Source: Lachnospiraceae bacterium
GTDB taxonomy: Bacteria > Bacillota > Clostridia > Lachnospirales > Lachnospiraceae
Assembly (NCBI GenBank): GCA_022781985.1
Contig: JALESH010000048.1
Coordinates: 18,784-82,783, forward strand
DNA length: 64,000 nt
Direction: 5' to 3'
In this document: positions 16,073 to 24,413 of the stretch, one piece after another
Numbering within the stretch: position 1 is the stretch's first letter
Layout of the letters: each line of letters opens with the position of its first letter
Position numbers and translations under genes: made by a program
The notes under the pieces: model-generated
What the model saw: the letters and a program-made list of their open reading frames with translations, nothing else
What the model was told of the DNA's origin: nothing
Database searches by the model: none

Positions 16073-17095
16073 ATGGTGAAGGAAGACATAAGGATAAAAA
16101 AGGTGATTGTACATATCCTGGACGCTACGGTGGGGATGCCTGTGCTGTCCGACCAAGAGCTGGATTACGGCTCGGAGTTTGCTGATTTCCTGAAGGAGCA
16201 CATTGCCAGGATCACCTCAGGGGATGACAAAAAGAACGGCAGGTTTTATGAGAAGGAATCTGAGGTCTACAGGATGCTGGTACAGTACAGGGATGATTAT
16301 TTTGTGGATATCAGCAAGGATATGGCGGATTTTCTCTACAGCATCATGAACAGCAACATAGATATTCCCTCTGCGGATCTGGTGGTGGTTCGTTTCAGGT
16401 ATGGGGAGGAGGAATATCTGGCATTGCTCAAAATGAATTATAAGCAGCACTACACCCACCGTACCCTGGGAGTGCCGGAAGGGGGCAACAGAAATGAGGT
16501 GATCCGGCACAAGTCTATCCTGCCCTCGGAGAGCCAGCGTCTGAGTGAGGCGGCAGTGATACGGCTGGGGGAGCTGTCGGTTCAGGTGGTGGAGAAAAAG
16601 TATGAGGTGAATGGGGAAAGGGTGGATTATTTTTCCTCTCTTTTTTTAAAGTGCTCCGGCCATATGTCCCATAAGTCCAAGCTTTCTATTGTAACCAGGG
16701 CGGTGGAGGAGGTTCAGAAGGACGGCTATGACGAGCTGAGCCTCTATGAAGCAAGGATGAAAGCAAAGAGCATCATCCAGGAGGAGCTGGAAGAAAACGG
16801 AGGCTTTACGGTAGAGGGGATATCGGAGAAAATATTTGAGGAAAAGCCCGAATTAAGAGTTGCGTTTCAGGACAAAATGGAAAAATACGATATGGTGAAG
16901 GAGGAGATCCTTCCCCAGAGCGAAGCCACTACCAGGAAGTACCAGAAGCAGCACCTGTATACGGATACCGGAATTGAAATCAAGATCCCCATGGATCAAT
17001 ATAAGGATCCCGGCAGCGTGGAATTCATAACCAATCCGGATGGTACAGTGTCTGTGCTGATCAAGAATATCGGGCGTCTGGAGGCCAGATTTTAG
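16073..17095 (+). CDS. Nucleoid-associated protein, NdpA/YejK family
   Basis: A 340-residue soluble protein of the 37-kDa nucleoid-associated (NA37) family. Features are the N-terminal IRIKKVIVHILDATVGMPVLS, the central ADLVVVRFRYGEEEYLALLKMNYK, and the C-terminal segment GIEIKIPMDQYKDPGSVEFI, which is common to these proteins in Clostridia. The E. coli homologue YejK binds chromosomal DNA and is seen with topoisomerase IV; the role in Clostridia is not established. The best ribosome binding match, AAGGAG, is about 14 bases before ATG 16073, which is long, so the start is slightly uncertain. The next gene follows after 16 bases, so the two are probably one transcript. Confidence 0.8.
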   Translation: MVKEDIRIKKVIVHILDATVGMPVLSDQELDYGSEFADFLKEHIARITSGDDKKNGRFYEKESEVYRMLVQYRDDYFVDISKDMADFLYSIMNSNIDIPSADLVVVRFRYGEEEYLALLKMNYKQHYTHRTLGVPEGGNRNEVIRHKSILPSESQRLSEAAVIRLGELSVQVVEKKYEVNGERVDYFSSLFLKCSGHMSHKSKLSIVTRAVEEVQKDGYDELSLYEARMKAKSIIQEELEENGGFTVEGISEKIFEEKPELRVAFQDKMEKYDMVKEEILPQSEATTRKYQKQHLYTDTGIEIKIPMDQYKDPGSVEFITNPDGTVSVLIKNIGRLEARF

Positions 17096-17111
17096 AGGGG
17101 ACAGAATATCG

Positions 17112-18323
17112 ATGGGGACGATCATAGATTATTTGAGGGAGAACGGGGGATTTACGTTTGAGGAGAAGCCCTTCAATGAGGTGGATAATCTGATCCTGAG
17201 TCAGTTTGCCTATCTGAAATTTGACGGGATGGTTCCGGGGCTGGAGGAAGACGGGGAGGCAGTCACAATGGGTTTTCTGGATGTCCACCGGGATCGGGAG
17301 CGGATGTTTGCCGATGAGAGATTCCTGAAGGAAAACACGGCATTGTATCAGGGAATGCTGGGCAGTGTACGGTTTTCCGGGCTGCGGTTGAATTATTATG
17401 AAAATGTGGTGGACACGGAAGAGGAAACCCAGTTTTCCGCAGTTACCCTGTTTCTGGAGGATGGGACGGTCTATATTGCCTATAGGGGAACCGATGAGAC
17501 CATTGTGGGCTGGAAGGAGGATTTTAATCTGGCTTTTTCCAGGCCGGCCGGAGGGCAGCTGCGAAGTGTGGAATACCTGAACAGGGTAGGTGGGAGGCTG
17601 ACGCGTGGATTTTATGCAGGCGGCCACTCCAAAGGAGGAAACTTTGCGGTTTATGCAGCTATGAACTGCCGGAAGGATATCCGGGAGAAAATCCTCAGGG
17701 TGTACAGCAACGATGGGCCGGGCTTCCGTCCGGAGGTCAGAAAGGACGGAGACTATGAGGGCATCCGGGACAGAGTGGTGAAAATCATTCCCCATTCCTC
17801 CCTGGTGGGACTGCTGCTGGAATACCATGCTGCAGACTACACAGTGGTAGAGAGCAGGACTCTGGGGCTGTTGCAGCACAATCCCTTTACCTGGCTGGTC
17901 AAGGAGGACAGTTTTGTGAGGGTCAAGGAGGTGTACAGGGGGAGGCGGTTCATGGATGAAACTTTGAACGAATGGATTCTTTCCCTGGATGATGATCAGA
18001 TCCATTCCTTTGTGGAAACCCTTTATGAGGTGGTTTCTGCATCGGAGGCAGCCACCTTGATTGAGTTTACTGCTGACTGGAAGAAAAATGTGACGGCTGT
18101 GGTGGCTGCCGCAAAGGGACTGGATGGGGAGACAGCGTCGATGATGAAGAAAATCGTCCTGTCCCTGTTTGAGCTGGCAGCAGAGAGAGCAAAGGATCAG
18201 CTGCAGGAGAGAGCGGAGCAGAAGCGCCGTAGGAAGTGGGGCCGGCTTTCCCGGCCGCTGGCCGGCCGCCGGAAAAGCAGAGGGAACCGGCATGGCGGTC
18301 ATCCGCAGAGAGATAAAAAGTAA
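17112..18323 (+). CDS. Mbeg1-like (DUF2974) alpha/beta-hydrolase-fold protein
   Basis: A 403-residue protein of the Mbeg1-like family. The lipase nucleophile elbow GGHSKGGNFAVYAAMNC (Ser in GHSKG) is present, preceded by VTLFLEDGTVYIAYRGTDET, which resembles the oxyanion region of class 3 lipases, and followed by VYSNDGPGFRPEV. Family substrates are unknown. The last 30 residues are very basic (KRRRKWGRLSRPLAGRRKSR), perhaps a nucleic-acid or membrane contact, and are not typical of the core domain. It follows the NdpA-like gene by 16 bases. Its 3' end overlaps the convergent amidotransferase gene by 25 bases, an unusual tail-to-tail overlap of two genes that both look intact. Confidence 0.8.
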   Translation: MGTIIDYLRENGGFTFEEKPFNEVDNLILSQFAYLKFDGMVPGLEEDGEAVTMGFLDVHRDRERMFADERFLKENTALYQGMLGSVRFSGLRLNYYENVVDTEEETQFSAVTLFLEDGTVYIAYRGTDETIVGWKEDFNLAFSRPAGGQLRSVEYLNRVGGRLTRGFYAGGHSKGGNFAVYAAMNCRKDIREKILRVYSNDGPGFRPEVRKDGDYEGIRDRVVKIIPHSSLVGLLLEYHAADYTVVESRTLGLLQHNPFTWLVKEDSFVRVKEVYRGRRFMDETLNEWILSLDDDQIHSFVETLYEVVSASEAATLIEFTADWKKNVTAVVAAAKGLDGETASMMKKIVLSLFELAAERAKDQLQERAEQKRRRKWGRLSRPLAGRRKSRGNRHGGHPQRDKK

Positions 18324-18952
18324 GAAAAGACCAGACTGCCGTCGGCTAGCTCCCGGCTGCTGTCAGGAGAGAGCTGCCGCTCAGGATGCCACTGTACACC
18401 CAGGATGGGGAGGGAGACATGGGAGATGCCTTCCGGGATACCGTCATCGGCAGCCTGGATCAGCTGCAGTTCCCGGCCCAGGCTGCCGATGGCCTGGTGG
18501 TGTGCGCTGTTGGTGAGAATAGTGTCTTTTCCGTATATTTCGGAAAGGAAACAGTCCGGAGCCAGGTGGGTGGGATGTATCCTGTCGCCGTTATCCCATG
18601 CGTGGTGTCCGGATTCTTTGATATCCTGGATGATGGTGCCGCCCAGACAGACATTGATGATCTGCATTCCTTTGCAGATACCCAGTACGGGCCTGCGGCA
18701 TTTCATGAAGAAATCCAGGGCCTGCAGCTGGGTAATATCCAGCTCGACATCAATGTTGCGGGAGCCCCGGTTCCTCTGTCCGAAAAGGGCCGGCGCAATG
18801 TCTCCGCCCCCGGGCAGCAGCAGGCCGTCAAAGCCGGAGAGGCATCCCAGGTTCATGGTGGTCAGGCAGGCTGCGCCCATCCTTTGGAGGGCTTTTTCGT
18901 AGTTGACGGTGTCCCTGCTGCGCCCTATTATTATGATCTTCAGATTCTGCAT
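18299..18952 (-). CDS. Class-I glutamine amidotransferase-like hydrolase (peptidase C26, PuuD-like)
   Basis: A 217-residue protein resembling gamma-glutamyl-gamma-aminobutyrate hydrolase PuuD. Family marks are LLLPGGGDIAP, nucleophile Cys in VLGICKGMQIINVCLGGTI, NSAHHQAI and the His/Glu pair in ILGVQWHPER. It would cleave gamma-glutamyl amide bonds; the exact substrate (gamma-glutamyl-GABA or another gamma-glutamyl compound) is not determined. ATG 18952 follows AAGGAAGC. It is a lone minus-strand gene, overlapping the end of the DUF2974 gene. Confidence 0.85.
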   Translation of the reverse strand: MQNLKIIIIGRSRDTVNYEKALQRMGAACLTTMNLGCLSGFDGLLLPGGGDIAPALFGQRNRGSRNIDVELDITQLQALDFFMKCRRPVLGICKGMQIINVCLGGTIIQDIKESGHHAWDNGDRIHPTHLAPDCFLSEIYGKDTILTNSAHHQAIGSLGRELQLIQAADDGIPEGISHVSLPILGVQWHPERQLSPDSSRELADGSLVFSYFLSLCG

Positions 18953-19057
18953 TTTGCATTGCTTCCTTGTGGGGTGACATGTTCTTCCTCTTATTTTATG
19001 TGAAGGGCAGAGGGAGTAGACTGGGGGATATAAACATAATATTTTTTCAATTTTTTC

Positions 19058-19086
19058 TTGCTATGGGCCGGAAGCTGTGATATAAT
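19058..19086 (+). promoter_or_regulatory. SigA-type promoter of tRNA-Trp
   Basis: TTGCTA (19058-19063), 17-base spacer, consensus TATAAT (19081-19086), about 21 bases upstream of the expected start of the precursor. Confidence 0.8.
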
Positions 19087-19113
19087 GTATTTTGTCGACT
19101 GAGACAGATACAT

Positions 19114-19184
19114 AGGGGCATAGTTCAAAGGTAGAACAGTGGTCTCCAAAACCATCGATGTGGGTTCGATTCCTACTGCCCCTG
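19114..19184 (+). tRNA. tRNA-Trp (anticodon CCA)
   Basis: The acceptor stem AGGGGCA pairs perfectly with TGCCCCT, G is the discriminator base, and the anticodon loop is CTCCAAA with anticodon CCA between GTGGT and ACCAT. The T arm carries GGTTCGATTCC. The 3' CCA is not encoded. A single-gene unit with its own promoter and terminator. Confidence 0.95.
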
Positions 19185-19197
19185 CTTGTGAAAAATA

Positions 19198-19238
19198 AAA
19201 GTATCGGAATACTTTGTATTCCGATACTTTTTATTTTT
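19198..19238 (+). terminator. Intrinsic terminator after tRNA-Trp
   Basis: GTATCGGAATAC (19201-19212) and GTATTCCGATAC (19216-19227) form a perfect 12-bp stem with a 3-base loop; flanking AAA/TTT extends it, followed by a T-rich tail. Confidence 0.9.
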
Positions 19239-19335
19239 GGATAATTTCAGGAAGAGCGGAAAATAATAGGAATGGATGCAGCCCGGGCTGTCTGAAAATG
19301 TGAGGGGTAACTGAGAAAGTTCATCATTAAAAGGA

Positions 19336-19372
19336 TTGATTTCTTTAAAAGGTTTCCTTATACTAATTATAG
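19336..19372 (+). promoter_or_regulatory. ahpC promoter with PerR-like operator
   Basis: TTGATT (19336-19341), 17-base spacer, TATACT (19359-19364). TTATACTAATTATAG (19358-19372) matches the PerR box TTATAATNATTATAA at all but two of its defined positions and covers the -10. Further ACTAA/TTAGT half-sites follow to about 19390. Peroxide-responsive repression by PerR is inferred. Confidence 0.7.
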
Positions 19373-19436
19373 TTAGTAAGAACTAATAATCGTGCATCAG
19401 ACAGTCAGGATTATTAAGAAATAAGGAGGTAGTATC

Positions 19437-20000
19437 ATGTCATTGATCAATAAGGAGATAGTTGACTTTACCGTGCAGGCTTATGCCGATGGTGAGTTTA
19501 AAACAGTATCTAAAGAGGATGTTTTGGGAAAATGGAGTGTGTTCTTCTTTTATCCGGCAGACTTCACCTTTGTCTGTCCCACAGAGCTGGAGGATCTGGC
19601 CAACAAATATGAGGAGTTCAGAAATATAGGGTGCGAGATCTACAGCGTGTCCTGTGACACTCATTTTGTTCATAAGGCATGGCATGACGTTTCTAAAACC
19701 ATAAAAAAGATCCGGTATCCTATGCTGGCAGATCCCACAGGAGTGCTGGCAAGAGGCTTTGAGGTAATGATTGAAGAGGATGGGCTGGCAGAAAGGGGAA
19801 GCTTCATCGTAAATCCGGAGGGAAGGATCGTGGCTTATGAGGTGATTGCCGGCAACGTGGGAAGGAATGCGGATGAGCTTTTCCGCCGTGTACAGGCATC
19901 TCAGTTTGTGGCAGAGCACGGTGATCAGGTATGCCCCGCAAAATGGCAGCCGGGAGCTGAGACTCTTAAGCCAAGCTTGGATCTGGTAGGGCTTATTTAA
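19437..20000 (+). CDS. ahpC: Alkyl hydroperoxide reductase peroxiredoxin AhpC
   Basis: A typical 2-Cys peroxiredoxin of 187 residues that reduces hydrogen peroxide and organic peroxides. Peroxidatic Cys47 is in ADFTFVCPTELEDL, the resolving Cys is in VCPAKWQPG near residue 166, and the active-site Arg region GSFIVNPEGRIV is conserved. ATG 19437 follows AAGGAGG. The downstream gene encodes its probable electron donor, an AhpF-like flavoprotein. A PerR-like box at the promoter suggests peroxide induction. Confidence 0.96.
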   Translation: MSLINKEIVDFTVQAYADGEFKTVSKEDVLGKWSVFFFYPADFTFVCPTELEDLANKYEEFRNIGCEIYSVSCDTHFVHKAWHDVSKTIKKIRYPMLADPTGVLARGFEVMIEEDGLAERGSFIVNPEGRIVAYEVIAGNVGRNADELFRRVQASQFVAEHGDQVCPAKWQPGAETLKPSLDLVGLI

Positions 20001-20011
20001 AATATGTTGAT

Positions 20012-20041
20012 CCCCGTCTCGGCCTTGAGACGGGGTGTTTT
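20012..20041 (+). terminator. Strong hairpin between ahpC and the AhpF-like gene
   Basis: CCCCGTCTC and GAGACGGGG form a perfect 9-bp stem with a 6-base loop, but the tail is TGTTTT rather than a pure T run. It may be a partial terminator or an mRNA-stabilising hairpin that sets a high AhpC to AhpF ratio. Confidence 0.6.
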
Positions 20042-20076
20042 CATGCAGCAGGATGGAGCAGAGAGGAGTATGAGTG

Positions 20077-21747
20077 ATGTTGGAAACGGATAAGAGTTTA
20101 TATGATGTAGTCATCGTAGGCGGCGGCCCGGCCGGGCTTTCGGCAGCCATCTATGCAGCCAGGGCAAAGTTTCGGGTTCTGGTGGTGGAGAAAAGCGGTA
20201 TTGGGGGGCAGATCACCATTACCTCGGAGATTGTGAACTATCCGGGCGTAGAGTACAGCAGCGGGAAGGAACTGACGGAAAAGATGCGGCTTCAGGCAGA
20301 GGGTTTCGGCGCGGAGTTTTTGGCGGCGGAGGTAGTGGACATGGAGCTGGAGAAGGAGATCAAGACCATCCGTACCACCAGAGGGGAGTATCAGGCCCTG
20401 GGCGTGGTGCTGGCTACCGGTGCCAATCCCAGAAAGCTTGGCTTCAAAGGAGAAAAGGCCTTTCAGGGCCGTGGAGTAGCCTACTGTGCCACCTGTGACG
20501 GCGAATTTTTTACAGGAAAGGAGGTCTTCGTCATCGGAGGTGGATTTGCTGCCGTGGAGGAGGGGATCTTTCTGACCAAATATGCCGTGAGAGTGACCCT
20601 GATTGTAAGAGAGGAAAATTTTACCTGTGCCAGGACAGTGTGGGAGAAGCTGGAGGGAAGGGAAAACATCAGGGCAGTCTTCCGCACCGAGCTGATAGAA
20701 GTCGCTGGGGAGGATATGGTGACCTATGCCCGGTTCCGCAATAATGAGACAGGAGAGGAGTGGAGCCATGAGGCTGCGGAGGGCTTCGGCGTCTTCGTGT
20801 TTGCCGGCTATGTGCCCAATTCTGAGTGGATCGGCGACAGTGTGAAGAAGGACGAGCAGGGCTATCTGCTCACCGACAGGGATCAGAAGACCAGCCTGGA
20901 GGGAGTATATGGGGCGGGAGACATCTGCGTGAAGAACCTGCGCCAGGTGGTCACTGCGGTATCTGACGGCGCAGTGGCAGCCACCTCTCTGGAAAAGGTG
21001 GTATCCGGGCTGCATGAGAAACTGGATATTCCGCCCCTTGTCCGGATGGAAAAGCATCCCCACAAGGGGAAGAAATCAGAGGATGGGCTTGGGGAAGGGA
21101 GTGAAGGAAGCGGCGGGGAATTTTTAAATGCAGAAATCCGTGCCCAGCTGGAAGACTTATTTGCCAGATTTGAGCATTCTGTGATCCTCAAGGTCTGGCT
21201 GGATGATCAGCCTCTGTCGGGAGAGGTAATGGGCTTTATCAGAGAACTGGAGGATCTGACCGATAAGGTGGCCTGGAGGAGGGCAGAGTGGAAGGAGGGC
21301 CAAAAGATGCCTGTGCTGCCCTCGGTGGAGATCTGCCGTGAGGATGGAAGCAGCAGCGGCATTCATTTTCATGGAGTGCCGGGGGGGCACGAATTCAATT
21401 CCTTCGTGATCGCTCTTTACAATGCAGCAGGTCCGGGGCAGCAGGTGGATGAGGAAACGGAAAAAAGGCTCAGGGGGATCCGGGGGAAGCATAATTTAAA
21501 GGTTCTGGTTTCCCTTTCCTGCACCATGTGCCCGGAGACGGTGATGTCTGCCCAGAAGGCGGCAGCTCTTTCAGAAAATATAGAGGCAGAGATGTTCGAT
21601 CTAGCCCATTTTCCGAGGCTGAAGGAAAAATATAAGGTGATGAGCGTTCCCTGCCTGATTCTGAATGATGAAAAGGTGTTTTTCGGCAAAAAAAATATAA
21701 AGGAAATCACAGATATTCTGGCCAGTGCCGAGGGGAATGAAAAATAA
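20077..21747 (+). CDS. AhpF homologue with thioredoxin-like domains at the C-terminus
   Basis: A 556-residue FAD/NAD(P)H disulfide oxidoreductase. Residues 1-310 form a thioredoxin reductase: FAD motif VVIVGGGPAGLSAAIYAARA, redox pair Cys137-Cys140 in YCATCDGEF, second nucleotide motif VFVIGGGFAAVEEG, and GAGDICVKNLRQVVTAVSDG. After an acidic linker come two thioredoxin folds (about 350-450 and 455-555); the second carries Cys482-Cys485 in SLSCTMCPETV. In classical AhpF the same pair of thioredoxin folds is at the N-terminus, so the order is reversed. This matches a known AhpF-like subgroup found beside ahpC in genomes lacking classical AhpF. Role: NAD(P)H-driven reduction of AhpC. ATG 20077 follows GAGAGGAG by 8 bases. 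Confidence 0.9.
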   Translation: MLETDKSLYDVVIVGGGPAGLSAAIYAARAKFRVLVVEKSGIGGQITITSEIVNYPGVEYSSGKELTEKMRLQAEGFGAEFLAAEVVDMELEKEIKTIRTTRGEYQALGVVLATGANPRKLGFKGEKAFQGRGVAYCATCDGEFFTGKEVFVIGGGFAAVEEGIFLTKYAVRVTLIVREENFTCARTVWEKLEGRENIRAVFRTELIEVAGEDMVTYARFRNNETGEEWSHEAAEGFGVFVFAGYVPNSEWIGDSVKKDEQGYLLTDRDQKTSLEGVYGAGDICVKNLRQVVTAVSDGAVAATSLEKVVSGLHEKLDIPPLVRMEKHPHKGKKSEDGLGEGSEGSGGEFLNAEIRAQLEDLFARFEHSVILKVWLDDQPLSGEVMGFIRELEDLTDKVAWRRAEWKEGQKMPVLPSVEICREDGSSSGIHFHGVPGGHEFNSFVIALYNAAGPGQQVDEETEKRLRGIRGKHNLKVLVSLSCTMCPETVMSAQKAAALSENIEAEMFDLAHFPRLKEKYKVMSVPCLILNDEKVFFGKKNIKEITDILASAEGNEK

Positions 21748-21814
21748 AATCAATATTTCGCACTGGTATCATATATTTTAAAAGCGCAGCTGGTCAGGAT
21801 AAAGGAGGCAGAGG

Positions 21815-21895
21815 ATGAAAAAACACAGGTTTTGGGCATGGGCAATGCTGGCATGCCTTATGATGACATTTTATACAGGCATCAGACACAAATAA
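21815..21895 (+). CDS. 26-residue small membrane peptide
   Basis: MKKHRFWAWAMLACLMMTFY followed by TGIRHK, with AAAGGAGG 7 bases upstream of the ATG and TAA at 21893. The peptide has basic ends and a hydrophobic core able to span the membrane once. It is 15 bases ahead of the DUF6110 gene and likely co-transcribed with it and the metal ATPase. I recall similar very small proteins beside DUF6110 genes in Lachnospiraceae but cannot give a firm family. Function unknown; a small accessory subunit of the metal transporter is only a guess. Confidence 0.6.
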   Translation: MKKHRFWAWAMLACLMMTFYTGIRHK

Positions 21896-21910
21896 AGGAG
21901 GATGTATCGT

Positions 21911-22171
21911 ATGTGGGACTTTATGGAAAAAATCAACTGGAAAAAGACAGGTATCTTTGCGACAGGGGTATTGTTTGGAACGGCGGGAGTCAAGGTGCTG
22001 GGCAGCAAAGATGCCAAGAGGGTGTATACAAACTGTGTGGCGGCTGCCCTCAGAGCTAAGGAATGTGTGATGAAGACGGCCGTGACCATCCAGGAAAATG
22101 CAGAGGATATTTATGCAGAAGCAAAGGTGATCAATGAGGAGCGGGCTGCAGCTGTCTCCGAAGAGGAGTGA
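21911..22171 (+). CDS. DUF6110-like membrane-anchored protein
   Basis: An 86-residue protein with one hydrophobic segment (TGIFATGVLFGTAGVKVLGS) followed by a helical soluble part, SKDAKRVYTNCVAAALRAKE and VTIQENAEDIYAEAK. It resembles the DUF6110 family, which often precedes heavy-metal P-type ATPases in Clostridia. The start is ATG 21911, 9 bases after AAAGGAGG; an ATG at 21902 directly touches that site. Its stop codon overlaps the start region of the ATPase gene, so the products are probably made together. No enzymatic motif is seen. Confidence 0.7.
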   Translation: MWDFMEKINWKKTGIFATGVLFGTAGVKVLGSKDAKRVYTNCVAAALRAKECVMKTAVTIQENAEDIYAEAKVINEERAAAVSEEE

Positions 22172-22176
22172 TAGAA

Positions 22177-22722
22177 TTGGAGTTCAGTATAAAGCATGTG
22201 ATAAAGGGACGGCTCAGAGTACATCTGTCCGTGTCCCGGATGACCTGCCGGGAAGCGGATATTCTATTCTGCTACCTGAGCCGGCAGAAGAATGTGACCT
22301 CGGCCAAGGTATATGAGCGTACCGGGGATGCAGTGATCTGCCATACCGGAGACAGGGCAGAGGTGCTGGCCCTGCTGCGCCGGTTTCGCTTTGAGGAGGA
22401 GCAGCCGGAGGGGCTGCCGGAGAATACCGGCAGAGAGCTCAATGGCAGGTATCAGGAGAGGCTGCTGGGCAGGATTCTTTCCTATTATGCAAGGAAGCTT
22501 TTTCTGCCCTATCCGCTGAGGATCTGCTATGCAGGGCTGAAGTCGGCAGGGTATATCTGGAAGGGACTCAGGACTCTGGCTAAGGGGAGGATAGAGGTGC
22601 CGGTGCTGGATGGGACTGCTATTGCTGTATCCATGCTCAGAGGAGATGCCGATACGGCAGGCTCCATCATGTTTCTGTTAGGTGTGGGAGAGCTTCTGGA
22701 GGAGTGGACCCACAAAAAGTAG
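22177..22722 (+). pseudogene. Heavy-metal P1B-type ATPase, N-terminal part, ended by an internal TAG
   Basis: The first 181 residues of a cation pump. Residues 1-70 form an HMA-like fold without the CxxC pair (VIKGRLRVHLSVSRMTCREA, then NVTSAKVYERTGDAVICHT). Then come amphipathic and hydrophobic segments (KLFLPYPLRICYAGLKSAGY, DTAGSIMFLLGVGELLEEW). The frame stops at TAG 22720-22722 inside WTHKK, exactly where homologues continue into the actuator domain (DDLARTM). The start is TTG 22177, 8 bases after GAGGAG; a GTG at 22168 lies within that site. Without the stop, the gene would encode about 690 residues, normal for this family. A single base change from a sense codon explains the lesion. 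Confidence 0.8.
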
Positions 22723-24249
22723 GTGAACGACCTGGCCAGGACCATGTCCCTCAACATAGGCAGGGTCTGGAGGAAGAGTGAGGGCCGGGAGGTGTCGGTT
22801 CCTGTTTCTGAGATCCGTCCGGGAGATCAGGTGGTGATCCATATGGGCAGTCTCATCCCCTGCGACGGCACCGTAGCAGAGGGGGAGGCCATGGTGAACC
22901 AGGCATCCCTGACGGGAGAATCCCTGTCGGTAAGAAAGGCGGAGGGGAGTACGGTCTACGGGGGAACCGTGGTGGAGGAGGGAGAGATTACGGTCATCGT
23001 ACAGGCTGCAGGAGGAGACGGCAGGTATGAAAAGATCGTCACCATGATCGAAGAATCCGAGAAACTGAAATCAGCCATGGAGAGCAGGGCGGAGCATCTG
23101 GCAGACAGGCTGGTACCCTTCACCCTGGCAGGTACGCTGCTGGCCTGGCTGCTTACCGGAAATGCGGAGAAGGCCCTGTCGGTACTGATGGTAGACTTCT
23201 CCTGTGCCTTGAAGCTGGCTGTGCCCATATCCGTTCTTTCGGCCATCAGGGAGGCGAGAGCCTACAGGATGACAGTAAAAGGTGGGAAATACCTGGAGGC
23301 AGTGGCAGAGGCGGATACCATTGTATTTGACAAAACAGGTACCCTGACTGAGGCCAGGCCTACCGTGGCCGGAGTGATTCCCTTCCGGGACGAGGACCCG
23401 GATGAGCTTCTCAGGATCGCTGCCTGTATGGAAGAGCATTTTCCCCACTCCATGGCCAAGGCGGTGGTCAATGCGGCAAGGGAAAGGCAGCTGGACCATG
23501 AGGAGATGCATTCCAGGGTGGAGTATATTGTGGCGCATGGCATTTCTACCACGATAGAGGGGAAGAGGGCCATAATCGGCAGCCGCCACTTCGTCTTTGA
23601 GGATGAAAAATGTCAGGTTCCCGAAGGGATGGAGGAGCGCTTTGAAAGCCTGCCTGCAGAGTATTCCCATCTGTATCTGGCAGTGGAAAACCGGCTTGCG
23701 GCGGTGATCTGCATCGAAGATCCCCTTCGGGAGGAGACGGAGGAGGTGATTCGGGCGCTGAAGGAAACCGGACTGTCCAGGATCGTCATGATGACCGGAG
23801 ACAACCAGCTTACCGCACAGGCTATAGCCCGACGGATAGGGATAGACGAGTACTATTCGGAGGTCCTTCCTGAGGATAAGGCTGCCTTTATCGTAAGGGA
23901 GAAGGCTGCCGGCAGAAAGGTGATCATGGTAGGGGACGGCATCAACGACTCCCCGGCGCTCTCTGCGGCGGATGCAGGCATAGCCGTCAGCGACGGAGCC
24001 GAAATCGCCAGGGAGGTGGCGGATATCACCGTGGAAGCAGAAGACCTGGCCGAGCTTGTGACTCTGAGACTGCTGAGCCAGGGGCTGATGAAGCGGATCA
24101 ACAGAAACTACCGCGCTATTGCAGGCTTCAATACCATACTGATCCTGCTGGGCGCAGGAGGTGTGATCCGGCCTGCTGCGGCAGCCCTGCTTCACAATAC
24201 CTCCACTCTTGTCATCGGGCTGAAGAGTATGGAAAACCTGCTGCCCTGA
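22723..24249 (+). pseudogene. Heavy-metal P1B-type ATPase, main catalytic part, in frame after the TAG
   Basis: 508 codons continuing in the same frame directly after the stop; GTG 22723 abuts the TAG, so reinitiation is imaginable. Actuator domain with ASLTGES, phosphorylation site DKTGTLTEARPT, HP-type segment EHFPHSMAKAVV, MTGDNQLTAQAIARRIG, and hinge MVGDGINDSPALSAADAGIA are all intact. The metal-site helix reads SCALKLAVP in place of the usual CPC, seen in a distinct clostridial/actinobacterial group of uncertain metal. Because every motif downstream is conserved, the stop is recent, is suppressed, or is a sequence error. The metal specificity cannot be told. Confidence 0.8.
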
Positions 24250-24257
24250 TTGGGTCT

Positions 24258-24293
24258 GGCCATATCCGGTATTTTCGGATGTGGCCTCTTTTT
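24258..24293 (+). terminator. Intrinsic terminator after the P1B ATPase
   Basis: GGCCATATCCG (24258-24268) pairs with CGGATGTGGCC (24276-24286) with one G-T pair, followed by TCTTTTT. Confidence 0.85.
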
Positions 24294-24337
24294 GCGCAGG
24301 GAAATAAAGAAACAGGTGCCGCTTTTAAATTATCTCT

Positions 24338-24365
24338 TTTCTGAAAAGGGCAGATGTGTTACAAT
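24338..24365 (+). promoter_or_regulatory. Candidate promoter of the pyrH-frr-uppS operon
   Basis: TTTCTG (24338-24343), 16-base spacer, TACAAT (24360-24365), about 48 bases before the pyrH start. Confidence 0.5.
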
Positions 24366-24413
24366 GGACTGAGCAGACGGCTGTAAGGCTGAGAGACAAT
24401 AAAGGTGGGGCAT

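Noticed and set aside
20012..20041. Hairpin after ahpC as a full terminator separating it from the AhpF-like gene
   Set aside because: The tail TGTTTT is weak and no separate promoter is evident for the downstream gene, so partial termination or mRNA stabilisation is more likely.
22720..22722. TAG as a recoded pyrrolysine codon in the metal ATPase
   Set aside because: No downstream recoding structure was recognised, the position is a linker and not an active site, and P1B ATPases are not pyrrolysine proteins. Mutation or error is simpler.
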